Below are positions 10,548-19,222 of a DNA stretch of 64,000 nucleotides, in pieces. Under the pieces are notes generated by a model. The model was given only the letters and a program-made list of their open reading frames with translations. It did no database searches and was not told where the DNA came from. Every line of letters begins with the position of its first letter. Position 1 is the first letter of the stretch. Source of the stretch: Inediibacterium massiliense (GTDB lineage: Bacteria; Bacillota; Clostridia; Peptostreptococcales; Thermotaleaceae); assembly GCF_001282725.1 (NCBI RefSeq), contig NZ_LN876586.1:2023-66022 (forward strand). The letters are read 5' to 3'. The position numbers and the translations under genes are program-made.

Positions 10548-10883
10548 ATGAAAAATATAGGAATTATCAATTGCTATAATGTATCCCAAAAATGTTCTTC
10601 TTCAGGATGTTTTAAAGCTTTATATAATGAGACAGGATCTTTTGAAAGATATAAAGGAGAAGGGGCGAGAATCATTAGCTTTGTTCATTGCAATGGATGC
10701 AGTGATCAAGTAGTCAATCAGTTTTTAGAAAGAGCTGAAAGAATGGTTCAAAAGGGAGTAGAGGTGATTCATCTTTCTACTTGTGTAAGGTCTAAATGTC
10801 CATGGTATGATGAAGTGATAAAAAATTTATCAGAAAAATATGAAATAGAAGGATATAGCCATGCTAAAAAAAACTCTAGGTAA
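10548..10883 (+). CDS. CGGC domain-containing small Cys-rich protein
   Basis: A 111-residue protein resembling the CGGC family, with the central motif here being CNGC (HCNGCSDQ, near residue 47) plus further cysteines in NCYNVSQKCSSSGC and in TCVRSKCPW. The many cysteines suggest metal or redox chemistry, but no activity is established for the family. It is a monocistronic gene with an AGGGGG ribosome site. Its stop codon lies inside a 17-bp terminator hairpin. Confidence 0.75.
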   Translation: MKNIGIINCYNVSQKCSSSGCFKALYNETGSFERYKGEGARIISFVHCNGCSDQVVNQFLERAERMVQKGVEVIHLSTCVRSKCPWYDEVIKNLSEKYEIEGYSHAKKNSR

Positions 10884-10901
10884 TAGAGTTTTTTTTAGCA
10901 T
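10861..10901 (+). terminator. Long hairpin terminator overlapping the CGGC gene stop
   Basis: A perfect 17-bp stem (10861-10877 with 10885-10901) with a 7-nt loop. Arm sequences are A8 and T8 flanked by GC pairs. It includes the last codons and the stop of the upstream gene. Confidence 0.85.
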
Positions 10902-11079
10902 TTTGCAAGAAAAAATTTATATAATTCTCTTTTAAAGTAAATAAAAAAATAGAAAATTATAAAAATATGGATTTATAGAGCTTGTGATAAACAATTCAGA
11001 ATACTGCATAATAAGATTAAAGAATAAATGAAAGAATAAACTGTAAAACCTTCAAAATACTTGGAAATACTTGTATACA

Positions 11080-11108
11080 TTGACATTATCGTATATTTGT
11101 ATTACAAT
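11080..11108 (+). promoter_or_regulatory. Sigma-A promoter of the GntR gene
   Basis: TTGACA (11080-11085), 17-bp spacer and TACAAT (11103-11108), one base from consensus. An 11-bp inverted repeat begins directly at the end of the -10 box. Confidence 0.82.
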
Positions 11109-11141
11109 AAACTTGCAGGGAAAAAGGTTTCCTGCAAGTTT
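11109..11141 (+). promoter_or_regulatory. Inverted repeat at the transcription start of the GntR gene
   Basis: AAACTTGCAGG (11109-11119) pairs perfectly with CCTGCAAGTTT (11131-11141). No T-run follows, so it is unlikely to be a terminator. Its position over the start site fits an operator for autoregulation by the GntR protein, or a 5' mRNA stabilising stem. Confidence 0.55.
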
Positions 11142-11184
11142 ATAAAAAACGGAATAGGTAAAATATGTAAAAATGGAGGAGATT

Positions 11185-11853
11185 ATGGCCAGAGATATTT
11201 TAAATGATGATCATACAGGTCTATCCCTAACGTCAAAAATTTTCAATATATTAAGAGAAGATATACTCAATGGAAAATATACAGAAGGCGAAAAGCTAGG
11301 AGAAGCAAAATTAGCAGAAGAGTTAGGTGTAAGTCGTACCCCAGTGAGAGAAGCTCTAAAACAACTTGAATTAGATGGGATTGTTGAAAACAAACCTAAT
11401 CGTGGAGTGATGGTATTAGGTATATCCAAACAAGATATTGAGGACATATTTACCATTCGAACAGCTATTGAAGGAATTGCTGCAAGATGGGCAGTAGAAA
11501 GAATTACGAATGATGAAGTTAGACAATTAACAGAAAGCTATGAACTAATGGAGTTTTATACTTTTAAAAATGATATTGAAAAATTTTCAGAAATCAATAC
11601 AATATTTCATGAAATTATTTATAAGGCTACAAAGAGCAGATATTTAGAGCAAGTATTAAAAGATTTTCAATATTATATGAAACAGACAAGAAGAAGATCA
11701 TTACAAGTAGAGGGAAGAATGAAAATTTCATTGCAAGAACATAAAGCAATTTTAGATGCATTTTTAAATAAAGACAAAGAAGGTGCACAAAAAGCTTTAG
11801 CCAATCATATTGCAAATTCAAAAAAGAATGTAGAGAATAATACGGATCAATAA
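11185..11853 (+). CDS. GntR family regulator, FadR/FCD subfamily
   Basis: A 222-residue transcription factor. The N-terminal winged helix (about residues 10-75) contains LAEELGVSRTPVREALKQLE, the usual GntR recognition-helix segment, and the C-terminal part is an all-helical FCD effector domain whose metal or acid-ligand histidines are likely those in IFHEIIY and LQEHKAIL. The ATG at 11185 sits five bases after GGAGG; the ATG four codons upstream lacks a site. It has its own promoter and terminator. The target and the effector are unknown; the adjacent decarboxylase is a candidate only by proximity. Confidence 0.85.
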   Translation: MARDILNDDHTGLSLTSKIFNILREDILNGKYTEGEKLGEAKLAEELGVSRTPVREALKQLELDGIVENKPNRGVMVLGISKQDIEDIFTIRTAIEGIAARWAVERITNDEVRQLTESYELMEFYTFKNDIEKFSEINTIFHEIIYKATKSRYLEQVLKDFQYYMKQTRRRSLQVEGRMKISLQEHKAILDAFLNKDKEGAQKALANHIANSKKNVENNTDQ

Positions 11854-11882
11854 AAGACTACGAATGAGTAGTCTTTTATTTT
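11852..11882 (+). terminator. Terminator after the GntR gene
   Basis: A 10-bp perfect stem (11852-11861 with 11868-11877), T-rich tail. It separates the regulator from the decarboxylase gene. Confidence 0.8.
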
Positions 11883-11895
11883 TAAGGAGGAAGAG

Positions 11896-13314
11896 ATGGA
11901 TACTTGTATCATAAACAAACTAAAATCTATGAGAGATGAAAATATTATATCTTTTCATGTACCAGGACATAAGAATGGAAAAGCTTATGAGAAATATAAT
12001 ATAGGAAATTTATTATCTATAGATGTGACAGAAATAGAAGGGACAGATAATCTTCATGAGCCTGCAGGAATTATAAAAGACGCTCAAGATCATGCAGCTC
12101 AATTTTTTGGGGCGGATCATACTTTTTTTCTTGTAAATGGTACATCTTGTGGAAATATATCTGCTTTAATGGCCGTTGCAAATCCTAAGGATCAAGTGAT
12201 AGTTCCTAGAGATTGCCATAAATCTGTTATGAATGGGTTGATTCTTGGAGGAATTGATCCTATTTACATAGAGCCTAAGGTAGACGAAAAAAATAGATTA
12301 CCAATGGGGGTTACCCATGAAGAAGTAAGAAAAGCCATTATCAATCATCCAGATATAAAGGCTGTTGTTCTTACTTATCCCAATTATTATGGTATTTGTC
12401 CAGATATAAACAAAATAGTACAAGTAGTTCATGAATATAACAAAATTCTTATTGTAGATGAAGCTCATGGTTCTCATTTTATACTTAATGAAGATCTTCC
12501 TTGTAGTGCGTTACAGGCAGGAGCAGATATAGTTATTCAAAGTACCCATAAAACTTTATTTGGATTTACTCAAGCTTCTATGCTGCATGTAAAATCTAAA
12601 AGAGTAGATATAGAAAGACTAAGGTTTATGTTAACCATTCATCAAAGTAGTAGTCCTTCGTATTTGTTGATGAGTTCATTAGATATGGCAAGAGCCATTG
12701 CACAAAGAAAAGGAACAATTCTTATGGGAGAGCTTTTAAAAAATATAGATTGGTTTTCTGATGAATTACAAAAAATAGATGGAGTAAAAATTATAGATAC
12801 AGTAAGTCCATGGAATAAAGATCAAACAAGACTTGTGATCAGTATGAAAAAATTAGGAATTAGCGGAGTAGAACTTGAAAATATTTTAAGAAAAGAATAT
12901 AAAATTCAAATGGAAATGAGTGATTCTCATTATATTGTAGGAGTATGCACTATTGGAAATACAAAAGAAGATTTTAAAAAACTACTTTATGCTATAAAAG
13001 AGATTAAAGGTCAATCTAAAGAAATTCATGAAGAAGAAAAAATTTCATGTTCTTATGTATCTCCTATTGTTCGTATTTCTCCTAGAGAAGCAGTATTTTT
13101 ACCTAAAAAAATCATTCCTATGGAGGAGAGCATAGGAAAAGTCAGTGGTGAATATATTATTCCATATCCTCCAGGAGTTCCTATGGTTTGCCCAGGAGAA
13201 GAGATTACAGAAGAAATTATCAATCAAATCATGTATATGAAAAAAAATAAAATCAATATGATAGGAATGGAGGATTCTTCCTTACAAAGTCTAAAAATCA
13301 TTATAGAAAAATAA
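11896..13314 (+). CDS. Orn/Lys/Arg decarboxylase family PLP enzyme
   Basis: A 472-residue fold-type I PLP enzyme of the short (Bacillus YaaO/SpeA-like) Orn/Lys/Arg decarboxylase group. Visible motifs are FHVPGHK near the N-terminus, DNLHEPAG, the cofactor-binding aspartate in VDEAHGSHF and the Schiff-base lysine in QSTHKTLFG. The C-terminal domain with SPREAVFLP and PPGVPMVCPGE is also family-typical. It probably decarboxylates arginine or lysine to feed polyamine synthesis, but substrate choice cannot be read from the sequence. AAGGAGG precedes the ATG. Its stop codon lies within the target duplication of a mobile element carrying a group II intron. Confidence 0.87.
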   Translation: MDTCIINKLKSMRDENIISFHVPGHKNGKAYEKYNIGNLLSIDVTEIEGTDNLHEPAGIIKDAQDHAAQFFGADHTFFLVNGTSCGNISALMAVANPKDQVIVPRDCHKSVMNGLILGGIDPIYIEPKVDEKNRLPMGVTHEEVRKAIINHPDIKAVVLTYPNYYGICPDINKIVQVVHEYNKILIVDEAHGSHFILNEDLPCSALQAGADIVIQSTHKTLFGFTQASMLHVKSKRVDIERLRFMLTIHQSSSPSYLLMSSLDMARAIAQRKGTILMGELLKNIDWFSDELQKIDGVKIIDTVSPWNKDQTRLVISMKKLGISGVELENILRKEYKIQMEMSDSHYIVGVCTIGNTKEDFKKLLYAIKEIKGQSKEIHEEEKISCSYVSPIVRISPREAVFLPKKIIPMEESIGKVSGEYIIPYPPGVPMVCPGEEITEEIINQIMYMKKNKINMIGMEDSSLQSLKIIIEK

Positions 13315-13339
13315 ATATATTTTTGAGCTTGTAGACAGC

Positions 13340-15251
13340 GTGCCCAGCGAAGCTGTAATTTACTTGCTGATGAAAGTTCAGTCTAGGTAATTGCCAAGAA
13401 GCCTAGTAGCTATAAGACCAGTGCTATCAGAGATGGTAATACTGAAGCGTCTTGAAAATGTGCTCTAGTAGTGCTAGCAAAGATGCAGACCGTAACATAA
13501 AGTGAATCCTGCAGCACTGTTATCTCAACCCGTTAGGGAGAAAAGAGGAAGACGAGTCTCTTGTCTTAAGATGAAGTCCATGGAATGTGTGAAGAACTTG
13601 GATTACAGCACAGAAGAATCCTCTGGTGTATGGGGAGCGGTATGTATCGAAAGTAAATTATGGAACTGGGGAGACCCTACTTTACACAGCGATAGCTGTA
13701 AAGCAGATGCATATAAGCCGATAGGTGAAATTACATTCTAGTAGGGAGGGAGTCGGAGGGGAACATAGTACCAAATATGGAATGGACAACAAAACCATTC
13801 TTAGGAAAGGTTCCCTACTTTGTTCACGTTTTCTGAGGAGGTAAGAGTGAGTGAATGTCCAAAAGACTAACGACACCATAGATAAAGTTCGACAACTTCA
13901 AAGGAAACTATACCAATCAGCCAAGAGTAATAAAAGCAGAAGGTTTCATGCTTTATACGATAAGATATATAGAAAAGATGTACTTGAGAAGGCATGGAAA
14001 CAAGTCAAAACTAATAAAGGAAGTGCAGGAGTAGATGAACAAACTATAGCAGACATTGAAGATATTGGGGTAGAAAAGATATTAGAGGAAATACAAATTC
14101 AAATATCAAAAGGAACATATAATCCACCACCAGTATTAAGAAAAGAAATTCCGAAGGATAATGGAAAGGTAAGACCTCTAGGAATTCCCACAGTAAAAGA
14201 TAGAATAATACAAACAGCAACAAAGATAGTGATAGAACCTGTTTTTGAAGCTAATTTCAAGGAATGTTCTTATGGATTTAGACCTAAGAAAAATCAGCAT
14301 CAAGCACTTGATAAAATAAGGCGAGCTTGTAATAACAAAGGAATGTGGGTGTTAGATGCAGATATATCAGGATACTTTGATAATATAAATCATATGAAAT
14401 TATTACTGCTAGTTGAAAGACGAATAAGTGATAGGAGAGTAATTAAGCTTATACGAAAATGGCTAGAAGCAGGAGTAATGAAGGATGGGATAGTTGTTCA
14501 AAGTGAACTGGGAAGTCCTCAAGGAGGTGTGATATCTCCATTACTAGCAAATATTTACTTAGATTACCTAGATACGGTATGGGAGAAACATTACAAGCAT
14601 TTAGGTAAACTAATTAGATTTTGTGATGACTTTGTAGTTGTTTGCAAGAACTATAAAGATGTAAAACATACACATAAAGCTATAAGCCTTATAATGCAAA
14701 GATTAGAATTGAATCTAAATAAAAGCAAGACGAAAATTATATCTTTATGGGAAGGAAAAGAAGGTTTTGATTTTCTAGGGTTTCATAATCGTAAGGTTAA
14801 GACAAAGACTATAGATGGTAGAATCTACTATACACTTATCCAGTGGATTAGTAATCAATCAATAAAGAAAATATATGACAAAGTTAAGAAGACTCTAGAT
14901 AGGAAAACCCTATATGTCTCTAGTAAAGAAATGGTTAAGACATTAAATCGAAAGATTATAGGATGGCGAAACTATTATGGATTGTCACCATTCAATAAAC
15001 TGGTGAAGATTGATAAATATATAAGAAAGCGGCTAGTCATTTGGTTTAACAACAAAAGACAGGCACGAAAGAGAAAAGAATTTTATGAAATAGTAAGTCG
15101 ATTTAATGATATGGGCCTAAAATATGTTGCTTAAAAACTCGTAATGCAGATGGAAGAAGAACATCGGAAAGCCGTATGAGGGAAAACCTCACGTACGGTT
15201 TGATGAGGAGATGGTGGAAGAGATTAAATCAAATCCACCATTTTACTCTAC
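13340..15251 (+). mobile_element. Group II intron
   Basis: About 1.9 kb. The 5' end reads GTGCCCAGCG (13340 onward) and domain V is clear at 15168-15201 (AGCCGTATGAGGG, a GAAA-type loop, CCTCACGTACGGTTT). A domain VI stem follows (TGGTGGA with TCCACCA, 15213-15240) and the 3' end is CTCTAC before AAGTCAT. The other family copies read GTAGACAAAGTCAT, so the empty site predicts the 5' junction at 13338 or 13340; the two-base ambiguity remains. The stretch 13341-13850 is the structured RNA of domains I-IV; a 79-codon reading frame there is not a gene. Confidence 0.9.
13851..15134 (+). CDS. ltrA: Group II intron reverse transcriptase/maturase
   Basis: A 427-residue intron-encoded protein with RT domains in order: KVRPLGIPTVKDRI (RT2), the GFRPKKNQHQAL segment, DADISGYFDNI (RT3), GSPQGGVISPLLANIYLD (RT4) and the catalytic box CDDF at residues 258-261, where YADD is the commoner form. 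The thumb/maturase domain X follows (GWRNYYG). No HNH endonuclease cysteines are seen at the C-terminus, so mobility would rely on RT activity without second-strand cleavage. The start is GTG behind GAGGAGGT. The frame appears intact, so the intron may be active. Confidence 0.93.
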   Translation: MNVQKTNDTIDKVRQLQRKLYQSAKSNKSRRFHALYDKIYRKDVLEKAWKQVKTNKGSAGVDEQTIADIEDIGVEKILEEIQIQISKGTYNPPPVLRKEIPKDNGKVRPLGIPTVKDRIIQTATKIVIEPVFEANFKECSYGFRPKKNQHQALDKIRRACNNKGMWVLDADISGYFDNINHMKLLLLVERRISDRRVIKLIRKWLEAGVMKDGIVVQSELGSPQGGVISPLLANIYLDYLDTVWEKHYKHLGKLIRFCDDFVVVCKNYKDVKHTHKAISLIMQRLELNLNKSKTKIISLWEGKEGFDFLGFHNRKVKTKTIDGRIYYTLIQWISNQSIKKIYDKVKKTLDRKTLYVSSKEMVKTLNRKIIGWRNYYGLSPFNKLVKIDKYIRKRLVIWFNNKRQARKRKEFYEIVSRFNDMGLKYVA

Positions 15252-15559
15252 AAGTCATAAAAAATGTCACTAAATTTTCAAAGTTGGAAAATATATAGAA
15301 ACGGTCGAAAATAGCATTACAAACTCGCTATGCTCAAACAGTGTAATGCTAAGCATTTTCTTCCTTATTCTATATTTTCACAAATTCTCAATAATTGTTC
15401 CTTATTTTTATGATTTTGCTAAAATATACTTTGTCAGCAGTCTGAAAAATAAATATATTTTTGCTAAAACAATTTTTCTATTGAGATGAATATAAATAAG
15501 GAATATAGTATAATTTGTAAATATAAATAGATTTTTATCAAAATAGAGGAGGGTATATT

Positions 15560-16300
15560 ATGCACCATATGAAGACTGTAGTCATTACTGGTGCTTCTAG
15601 AGGTATAGGAAAAGCAATGACTCAAATGTTTGCTCAAAAAGGATACAATGTACTTATGAATTTTAACAAGTCAGAAAAAGAAGCTACAGAATTATATGAT
15701 TTATTAAAAAATCAAGGATGTTCTGTAAAAATTTTCAAGGCAGATGTATCCAAAAGAAATGAAGTAAATAATATGATAGAATTTTGTGTTCAAGAATTTG
15801 GCACAATTGATATCCTCATTAATAATGCAGGAATTAGTCAGGAAAAGTTATTTACAGATCTAACGGACGAAGACTGGGATACAATGATGAATGTCAATTT
15901 AAAAGGTGTTTTTTATTGTACACAAAAGGTTTTACAATATATGATTCCAAGAAAGAAGGGGAAAATAATTAACATTTCCTCTATTTGGGGCATGATTGGA
16001 GGTTCTTGTGAAGTTCATTATTCAGTAGCAAAAGCTGGAATAATAGGTCTTACAAAAGCTCTAGCCAAGGAATTAGGGCCATCTAATATACAAATCAATT
16101 GTATTGCTCCAGGAATTATTCAAACAGATATGCTTAGTCCTTATGATGAAAATGAGTTAAAAGCTCTTATAGAAGAGACTCCTTTAATGAAATTAGGAAA
16201 CCCTTCTGATATTGCTAGCTGTGCGTATTTTTTAGCATCTAATCATTCAAATTTTATAACAGGTCAAATTATTAGTCCAAATGGAGGATTTGTCATTTAA
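15560..16300 (+). CDS. ymfI: SDR family reductase, YmfI-like (EF-P 5-aminopentanone reductase)
   Basis: A 246-residue short-chain dehydrogenase/reductase. The cofactor loop TGASRGIG is at residues 10-17, NNAG follows in the usual place, and the catalytic Ser and YxxxK lie in ISSIWG and YSVAK. The segment SSIWGMIGGSCEV is typical of YmfI, which in Bacillus reduces the 5-aminopentanone group on elongation factor P; generic FabG proteins usually lack it. No fatty acid synthesis genes are nearby, which also argues against FabG. The ATG lies seven bases after GAGGAGGG. A TATAAT at 15509-15514 may be its -10 box. Confidence 0.8.
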   Translation: MHHMKTVVITGASRGIGKAMTQMFAQKGYNVLMNFNKSEKEATELYDLLKNQGCSVKIFKADVSKRNEVNNMIEFCVQEFGTIDILINNAGISQEKLFTDLTDEDWDTMMNVNLKGVFYCTQKVLQYMIPRKKGKIINISSIWGMIGGSCEVHYSVAKAGIIGLTKALAKELGPSNIQINCIAPGIIQTDMLSPYDENELKALIEETPLMKLGNPSDIASCAYFLASNHSNFITGQIISPNGGFVI

Positions 16301-16417
16301 ATTTTTAGAAAATAAATTACTTGATTTTTGTATAAAAAATGGAATACCAATTGACTAAAAAGAAGGAAAATAGAGAATGTTGTCGAAATAGTAAAGAAAA
16401 ATGATGGAGATGATTTT

Positions 16418-18496
16418 ATGCAAAAGTTAAAACATCAATTTATCGCTATTATATTGTTAATTGTTGTCATACCCTTTGTGATTTCTAGTATCATTAATTA
16501 TTATTTTATCTCTACCAATTACAAAAAAGAGATGGAAAAGAATAATCAATTTCTTGCTCATTCTATTGCTTCACAAGTGAATTTATTTATTGAAAAAGCT
16601 TATTCTACTACAGAAGAGTTGGCAAATAATCTCCAGATTCGAAAATTTGATCCTAATGATCAAAAGACTGTGTTAATAGACGTAGCTAAAAGGAATCCTT
16701 ATTTTGATCTTTTGTACATCCAAGGAATAGATGGAATGCAAACAGCAAAGGATCAAGGAACTCTTGGAGATCGGTCTAATAGATGGTGGTTTCAAAAGTT
16801 TATGAAAGAACAAAAACCTTTTGTAAGTCAATCCTATTATTCTATCAATGGAAATATTCCTGTCACTTCTATATTTCTTCCTATTTATGACGAACAAAAA
16901 AATTTGAAGGGAATTATGGCATCAGACGTAAAATTAGATGCTCTGCAAAAACTTGTAGAGAAATTTAATCATCAACAAAGTCAAAGTGCTTATATTATTG
17001 ATAGTGAAGGAGTCGTCATTGCTCATACAGATGAAAAACAAGTGCAAGAACAATACAATTATAAAAATATTACCAAAACTGTTTTAATGAAAGACTCAAA
17101 TGGAGAAGTTTTATTAGATGAAGAAGGAAATCCAAAACAAGAAATCAAGCCCATTGAAGTACCTAAGGAAGTTCAAAAAATGGCCCAAGACGTGTTAAAG
17201 GGAAAATCAAGTGTTATAGAATATAAGGACCATAATGGTGACGAGGTAGTGAGTGCTTATACAAGTATTTCTGTACCAGGAAATTCAAAGCCGTGGGGAG
17301 TTATTACAGTACAAAAAAAATCTGTAGCTGTAAATTTTGTAACAGAGGTTCAAAAGAAAAATTTATTTATGATTTTTATTTTACTTATTTTAGCCATAGG
17401 TGTTGCTTATATGGTAGCACAAAAGATTACAAAACCCATTGTAGATATGATGAAGCTTATGAGTCAAGCGTCTAATGGAGAATTAGGGGTAAGATGTTCG
17501 GTGAAATCTAAGAATGAAATAGGGAAATTAGGAGAAAGCTTTAATAAAATGTTAGAAGGGATGAAAGAGCTTCTTTATAAAGTTCAAAATGTTTCTAATG
17601 AAGTTACAAAATCATCTCATCTTTTATCCACAACAACAGAAGAGTCATCGTCTGCTATAGAAGAAGTAGCAAGAACCATATCAGAGGTAGCAAATGGTGC
17701 AAATGATCAAGCAAGAGATGCAGAAACAGGAGTCATAGAAGTAGCTAAGCTTTCAGAAGAAATAGAAAAGGCCATAGAAAAAATCAAAGAAAGTAAAGAG
17801 TATGCAGATCAAATGTATACAGTCAATTCTAAAGGATTAGAAGTAATTCAAAATCTTGAGAAAAAAACTATCGAAAGTAATGAAGCAGGAAAAGAAGTGA
17901 CAAAAGTAGTAAATGCTTTAAGTACAAAAACAGAAGAAATAGGAAATATATTAGAAACCATTATGGATATTTCACAGCAGACAAATCTTTTAGCACTCAA
18001 TGCAGCTATTGAAGCGGCTCGTGCAGGAGAAGCAGGTAAAGGCTTTGCTGTAGTAGCAGAGGAAGTAAGAAAGCTTGCAGAGAGTACAGGACAGTCTAGC
18101 AATCATGTAAAAGAGATTATTACAGATATTCAAAAGGATGTAAAGATGGCTCAAATAACCATTCAAGGCTCAGAAAAGGTTATGAAGGGCCAAAATGAAG
18201 CTATTGATCATACTCAAAAGACATTTCATCATATTGCAAATACTATATCTAATATTATAAATAGAATTCATGACATGGGACAAAATATGGAGGAAATCTC
18301 TTCTTCTAAAGAAAAAGTTATGGCAGTTATTGAGAATGTATCAGCGGTATCAGAGGAAACAGCAGCAGCATCTCAAGAGGTATCTGCATCTACTGAGGAG
18401 CAGGCAGCTTCCATTCAAGAAATTAGTCATTTAGCAGAAGAAATGAAGCGTATGGTCAATGAATTAAATGAAAATATGAGTCAATTTAAATTTTAA
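16418..18496 (+). CDS. Methyl-accepting chemotaxis protein with dCache sensor
   Basis: A 692-residue chemoreceptor: N-terminal membrane helix (about residues 8-28), a large extracellular dCache-type domain (about 35-300, with [11 protein letters not shown] and [15 protein letters not shown] segments), second membrane helix (about 308-328), HAMP (about 330-385) and a cytoplasmic signalling domain. The conserved hairpin tip reads [20 protein letters not shown] and contacts CheA/CheW. The ligand is unknown. It is monocistronic and ends in a hairpin terminator. No flagellar or che genes lie in the window. Confidence 0.92.
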   Translation: MQKLKHQFIAIILLIVVIPFVISSIINYYFISTNYKKEMEKNNQFLAHSIASQVNLFIEKAYSTTEELANNLQIRKFDPNDQKTVLIDVAKRNPYFDLLYIQGIDGMQTAKDQGTLGDRSNRWWFQKFMKEQKPFVSQSYYSINGNIPVTSIFLPIYDEQKNLKGIMASDVKLDALQKLVEKFNHQQSQSAYIIDSEGVVIAHTDEKQVQEQYNYKNITKTVLMKDSNGEVLLDEEGNPKQEIKPIEVPKEVQKMAQDVLKGKSSVIEYKDHNGDEVVSAYTSISVPGNSKPWGVITVQKKSVAVNFVTEVQKKNLFMIFILLILAIGVAYMVAQKITKPIVDMMKLMSQASNGELGVRCSVKSKNEIGKLGESFNKMLEGMKELLYKVQNVSNEVTKSSHLLSTTTEESSSAIEEVARTISEVANGANDQARDAETGVIEVAKLSEEIEKAIEKIKESKEYADQMYTVNSKGLEVIQNLEKKTIESNEAGKEVTKVVNALSTKTEEIGNILETIMDISQQTNLLALNAAIEAARAGEAGKGFAVVAEEVRKLAESTGQSSNHVKEIITDIQKDVKMAQITIQGSEKVMKGQNEAIDHTQKTFHHIANTISNIINRIHDMGQNMEEISSSKEKVMAVIENVSAVSEETAAASQEVSASTEEQAASIQEISHLAEEMKRMVNELNENMSQFKF

Positions 18497-18528
18497 AGGA
18501 TTTCATTAGATGAGAGATACAAAAAATG

Positions 18529-18572
18529 AAAGCACTTTTAGAAAGTTATGATTCTAAAGGTGCTTTTTTATA
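18529..18572 (+). terminator. Terminator after the chemoreceptor gene
   Basis: A 14-15-bp stem (18529-18543 with 18552-18566, one G-T pair) followed by TTTTTATAAT. The convergent marR gene starts its 3' end just beyond and may share it. Confidence 0.8.
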
Positions 18573-18583
18573 ATATAAGAAAA

Positions 18584-19027
18584 TTATTTTATCTTTAAAA
18601 TAATATTGGTAATACTAATAATATCTTTACTTAAAGTTTCTAAATCCTCCTTTTGTAGAGAGGATATTTTTTTTTGTAAACTATTTTTTATTTTTTTTTC
18701 TTCATTTTTTATAAATTGATGACCTTCATCTGTTAATTCAATATTTATGATTCTTCTATCATTAGGATCATAACATCTTTTCACTATATTTTTATCAATA
18801 AGTCTATCTATGATAGGTGTCATATTGGGTTTGGATATAGTAAGATTTTTAGCAATCTGAGAAATAGAAGAAGTGCCATTATGCCTAAGGTAGATAATGA
18901 CTTTTACATGAGATGGTGGCAGTGGAAAGTTTTTCATCATTTCATTTGGATCAATAATTTTACTGTGTAAATATAAAAATAAATCATATAGATCTTCAGA
19001 TAGTTTATTGAGTTGAATTGTATCCAT
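18584..19027 (-). CDS. MarR family transcriptional regulator
   Basis: A 147-residue winged-helix repressor. The helix-turn-helix lies around residues 50-85 (SISQIAKNLTISKPNMTPIIDRL) and the wing contains DPNDRR, the MarR signature. A long charged helix at the C-terminus forms the usual dimer interface. It is divergent from a heterodimeric ABC exporter. The intergenic region has a promoter on each strand and a 16-bp perfect inverted repeat over the exporter -10 box, so this protein is the likely repressor of the exporter and perhaps of itself. The inducer is unknown. Confidence 0.87.
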   Translation of the reverse strand: MDTIQLNKLSEDLYDLFLYLHSKIIDPNEMMKNFPLPPSHVKVIIYLRHNGTSSISQIAKNLTISKPNMTPIIDRLIDKNIVKRCYDPNDRRIINIELTDEGHQFIKNEEKKIKNSLQKKISSLQKEDLETLSKDIISITNIILKIK

Positions 19028-19064
19028 ATTATCCTCCTTATATAAATTCTATAAGTTTATTTAT

Positions 19065-19093
19065 ATTATAATGCATATATAATTATTATACAA
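19065..19093 (-). promoter_or_regulatory. Promoter of marR
   Basis: On the minus strand, TTGTAT (19093-19088), 17-bp spacer and TATAAT (19070-19065), with a GGAGGA site before the ATG at 19027. Confidence 0.75.
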
Positions 19094-19122
19094 TGAAGAA
19101 AATTATTAACATATAAAAGTTA

Positions 19123-19181
19123 TTGACATATAAATTTTATTTAAATATAATTGTTATGAAAACATAATTATATTTAAATAA
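19123..19181 (+). promoter_or_regulatory. Consensus promoter and palindromic operator of the ABC exporter operon
   Basis: TTGACA (19123-19128), 17 bp and TATAAT (19146-19151) form a perfect sigma-A promoter. A perfect 16-bp inverted repeat (19137-19152 and 19166-19181, 13-bp spacer) covers the -10 box and start site; each arm contains ATTTAAATATAATT. This arrangement fits repression by the divergent MarR protein. Confidence 0.8.
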
Positions 19182-19222
19182 GAATGATAAATAAATTTCA
19201 AGGATAGAAAGAGGTGCATAAA

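Larger units (their letters stand above)
13326..15443 (+). mobile_element. MITE-like element copy A, interrupted by a group II intron
   Basis: A member of a five-copy family. The left end (13326-13337/9, TTGTAGACA) and the right part (15252-15443) together make about 204-206 bp once the intron is removed, equal to the intact copies. It is flanked by a perfect 20-bp direct repeat (13306-13325 and 15444-15463), read as a target-site duplication; the left copy contains the decarboxylase stop codon. An internal stem AGCATTACA/TGTAATGCT is present. Confidence 0.85.

Noticed and set aside
13502-13741. A 79-codon open frame between the decarboxylase and the reverse transcriptase
   Set aside because: It lies in the structured RNA part of the group II intron, has no ribosome site and no recognisable protein motif.
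15560-16300. FabG (3-oxoacyl-ACP reductase) as the name of the SDR enzyme
   Set aside because: The SSIWG...SCEV segment is that of YmfI-type EF-P modifying reductases and no fatty acid synthesis genes are adjacent.
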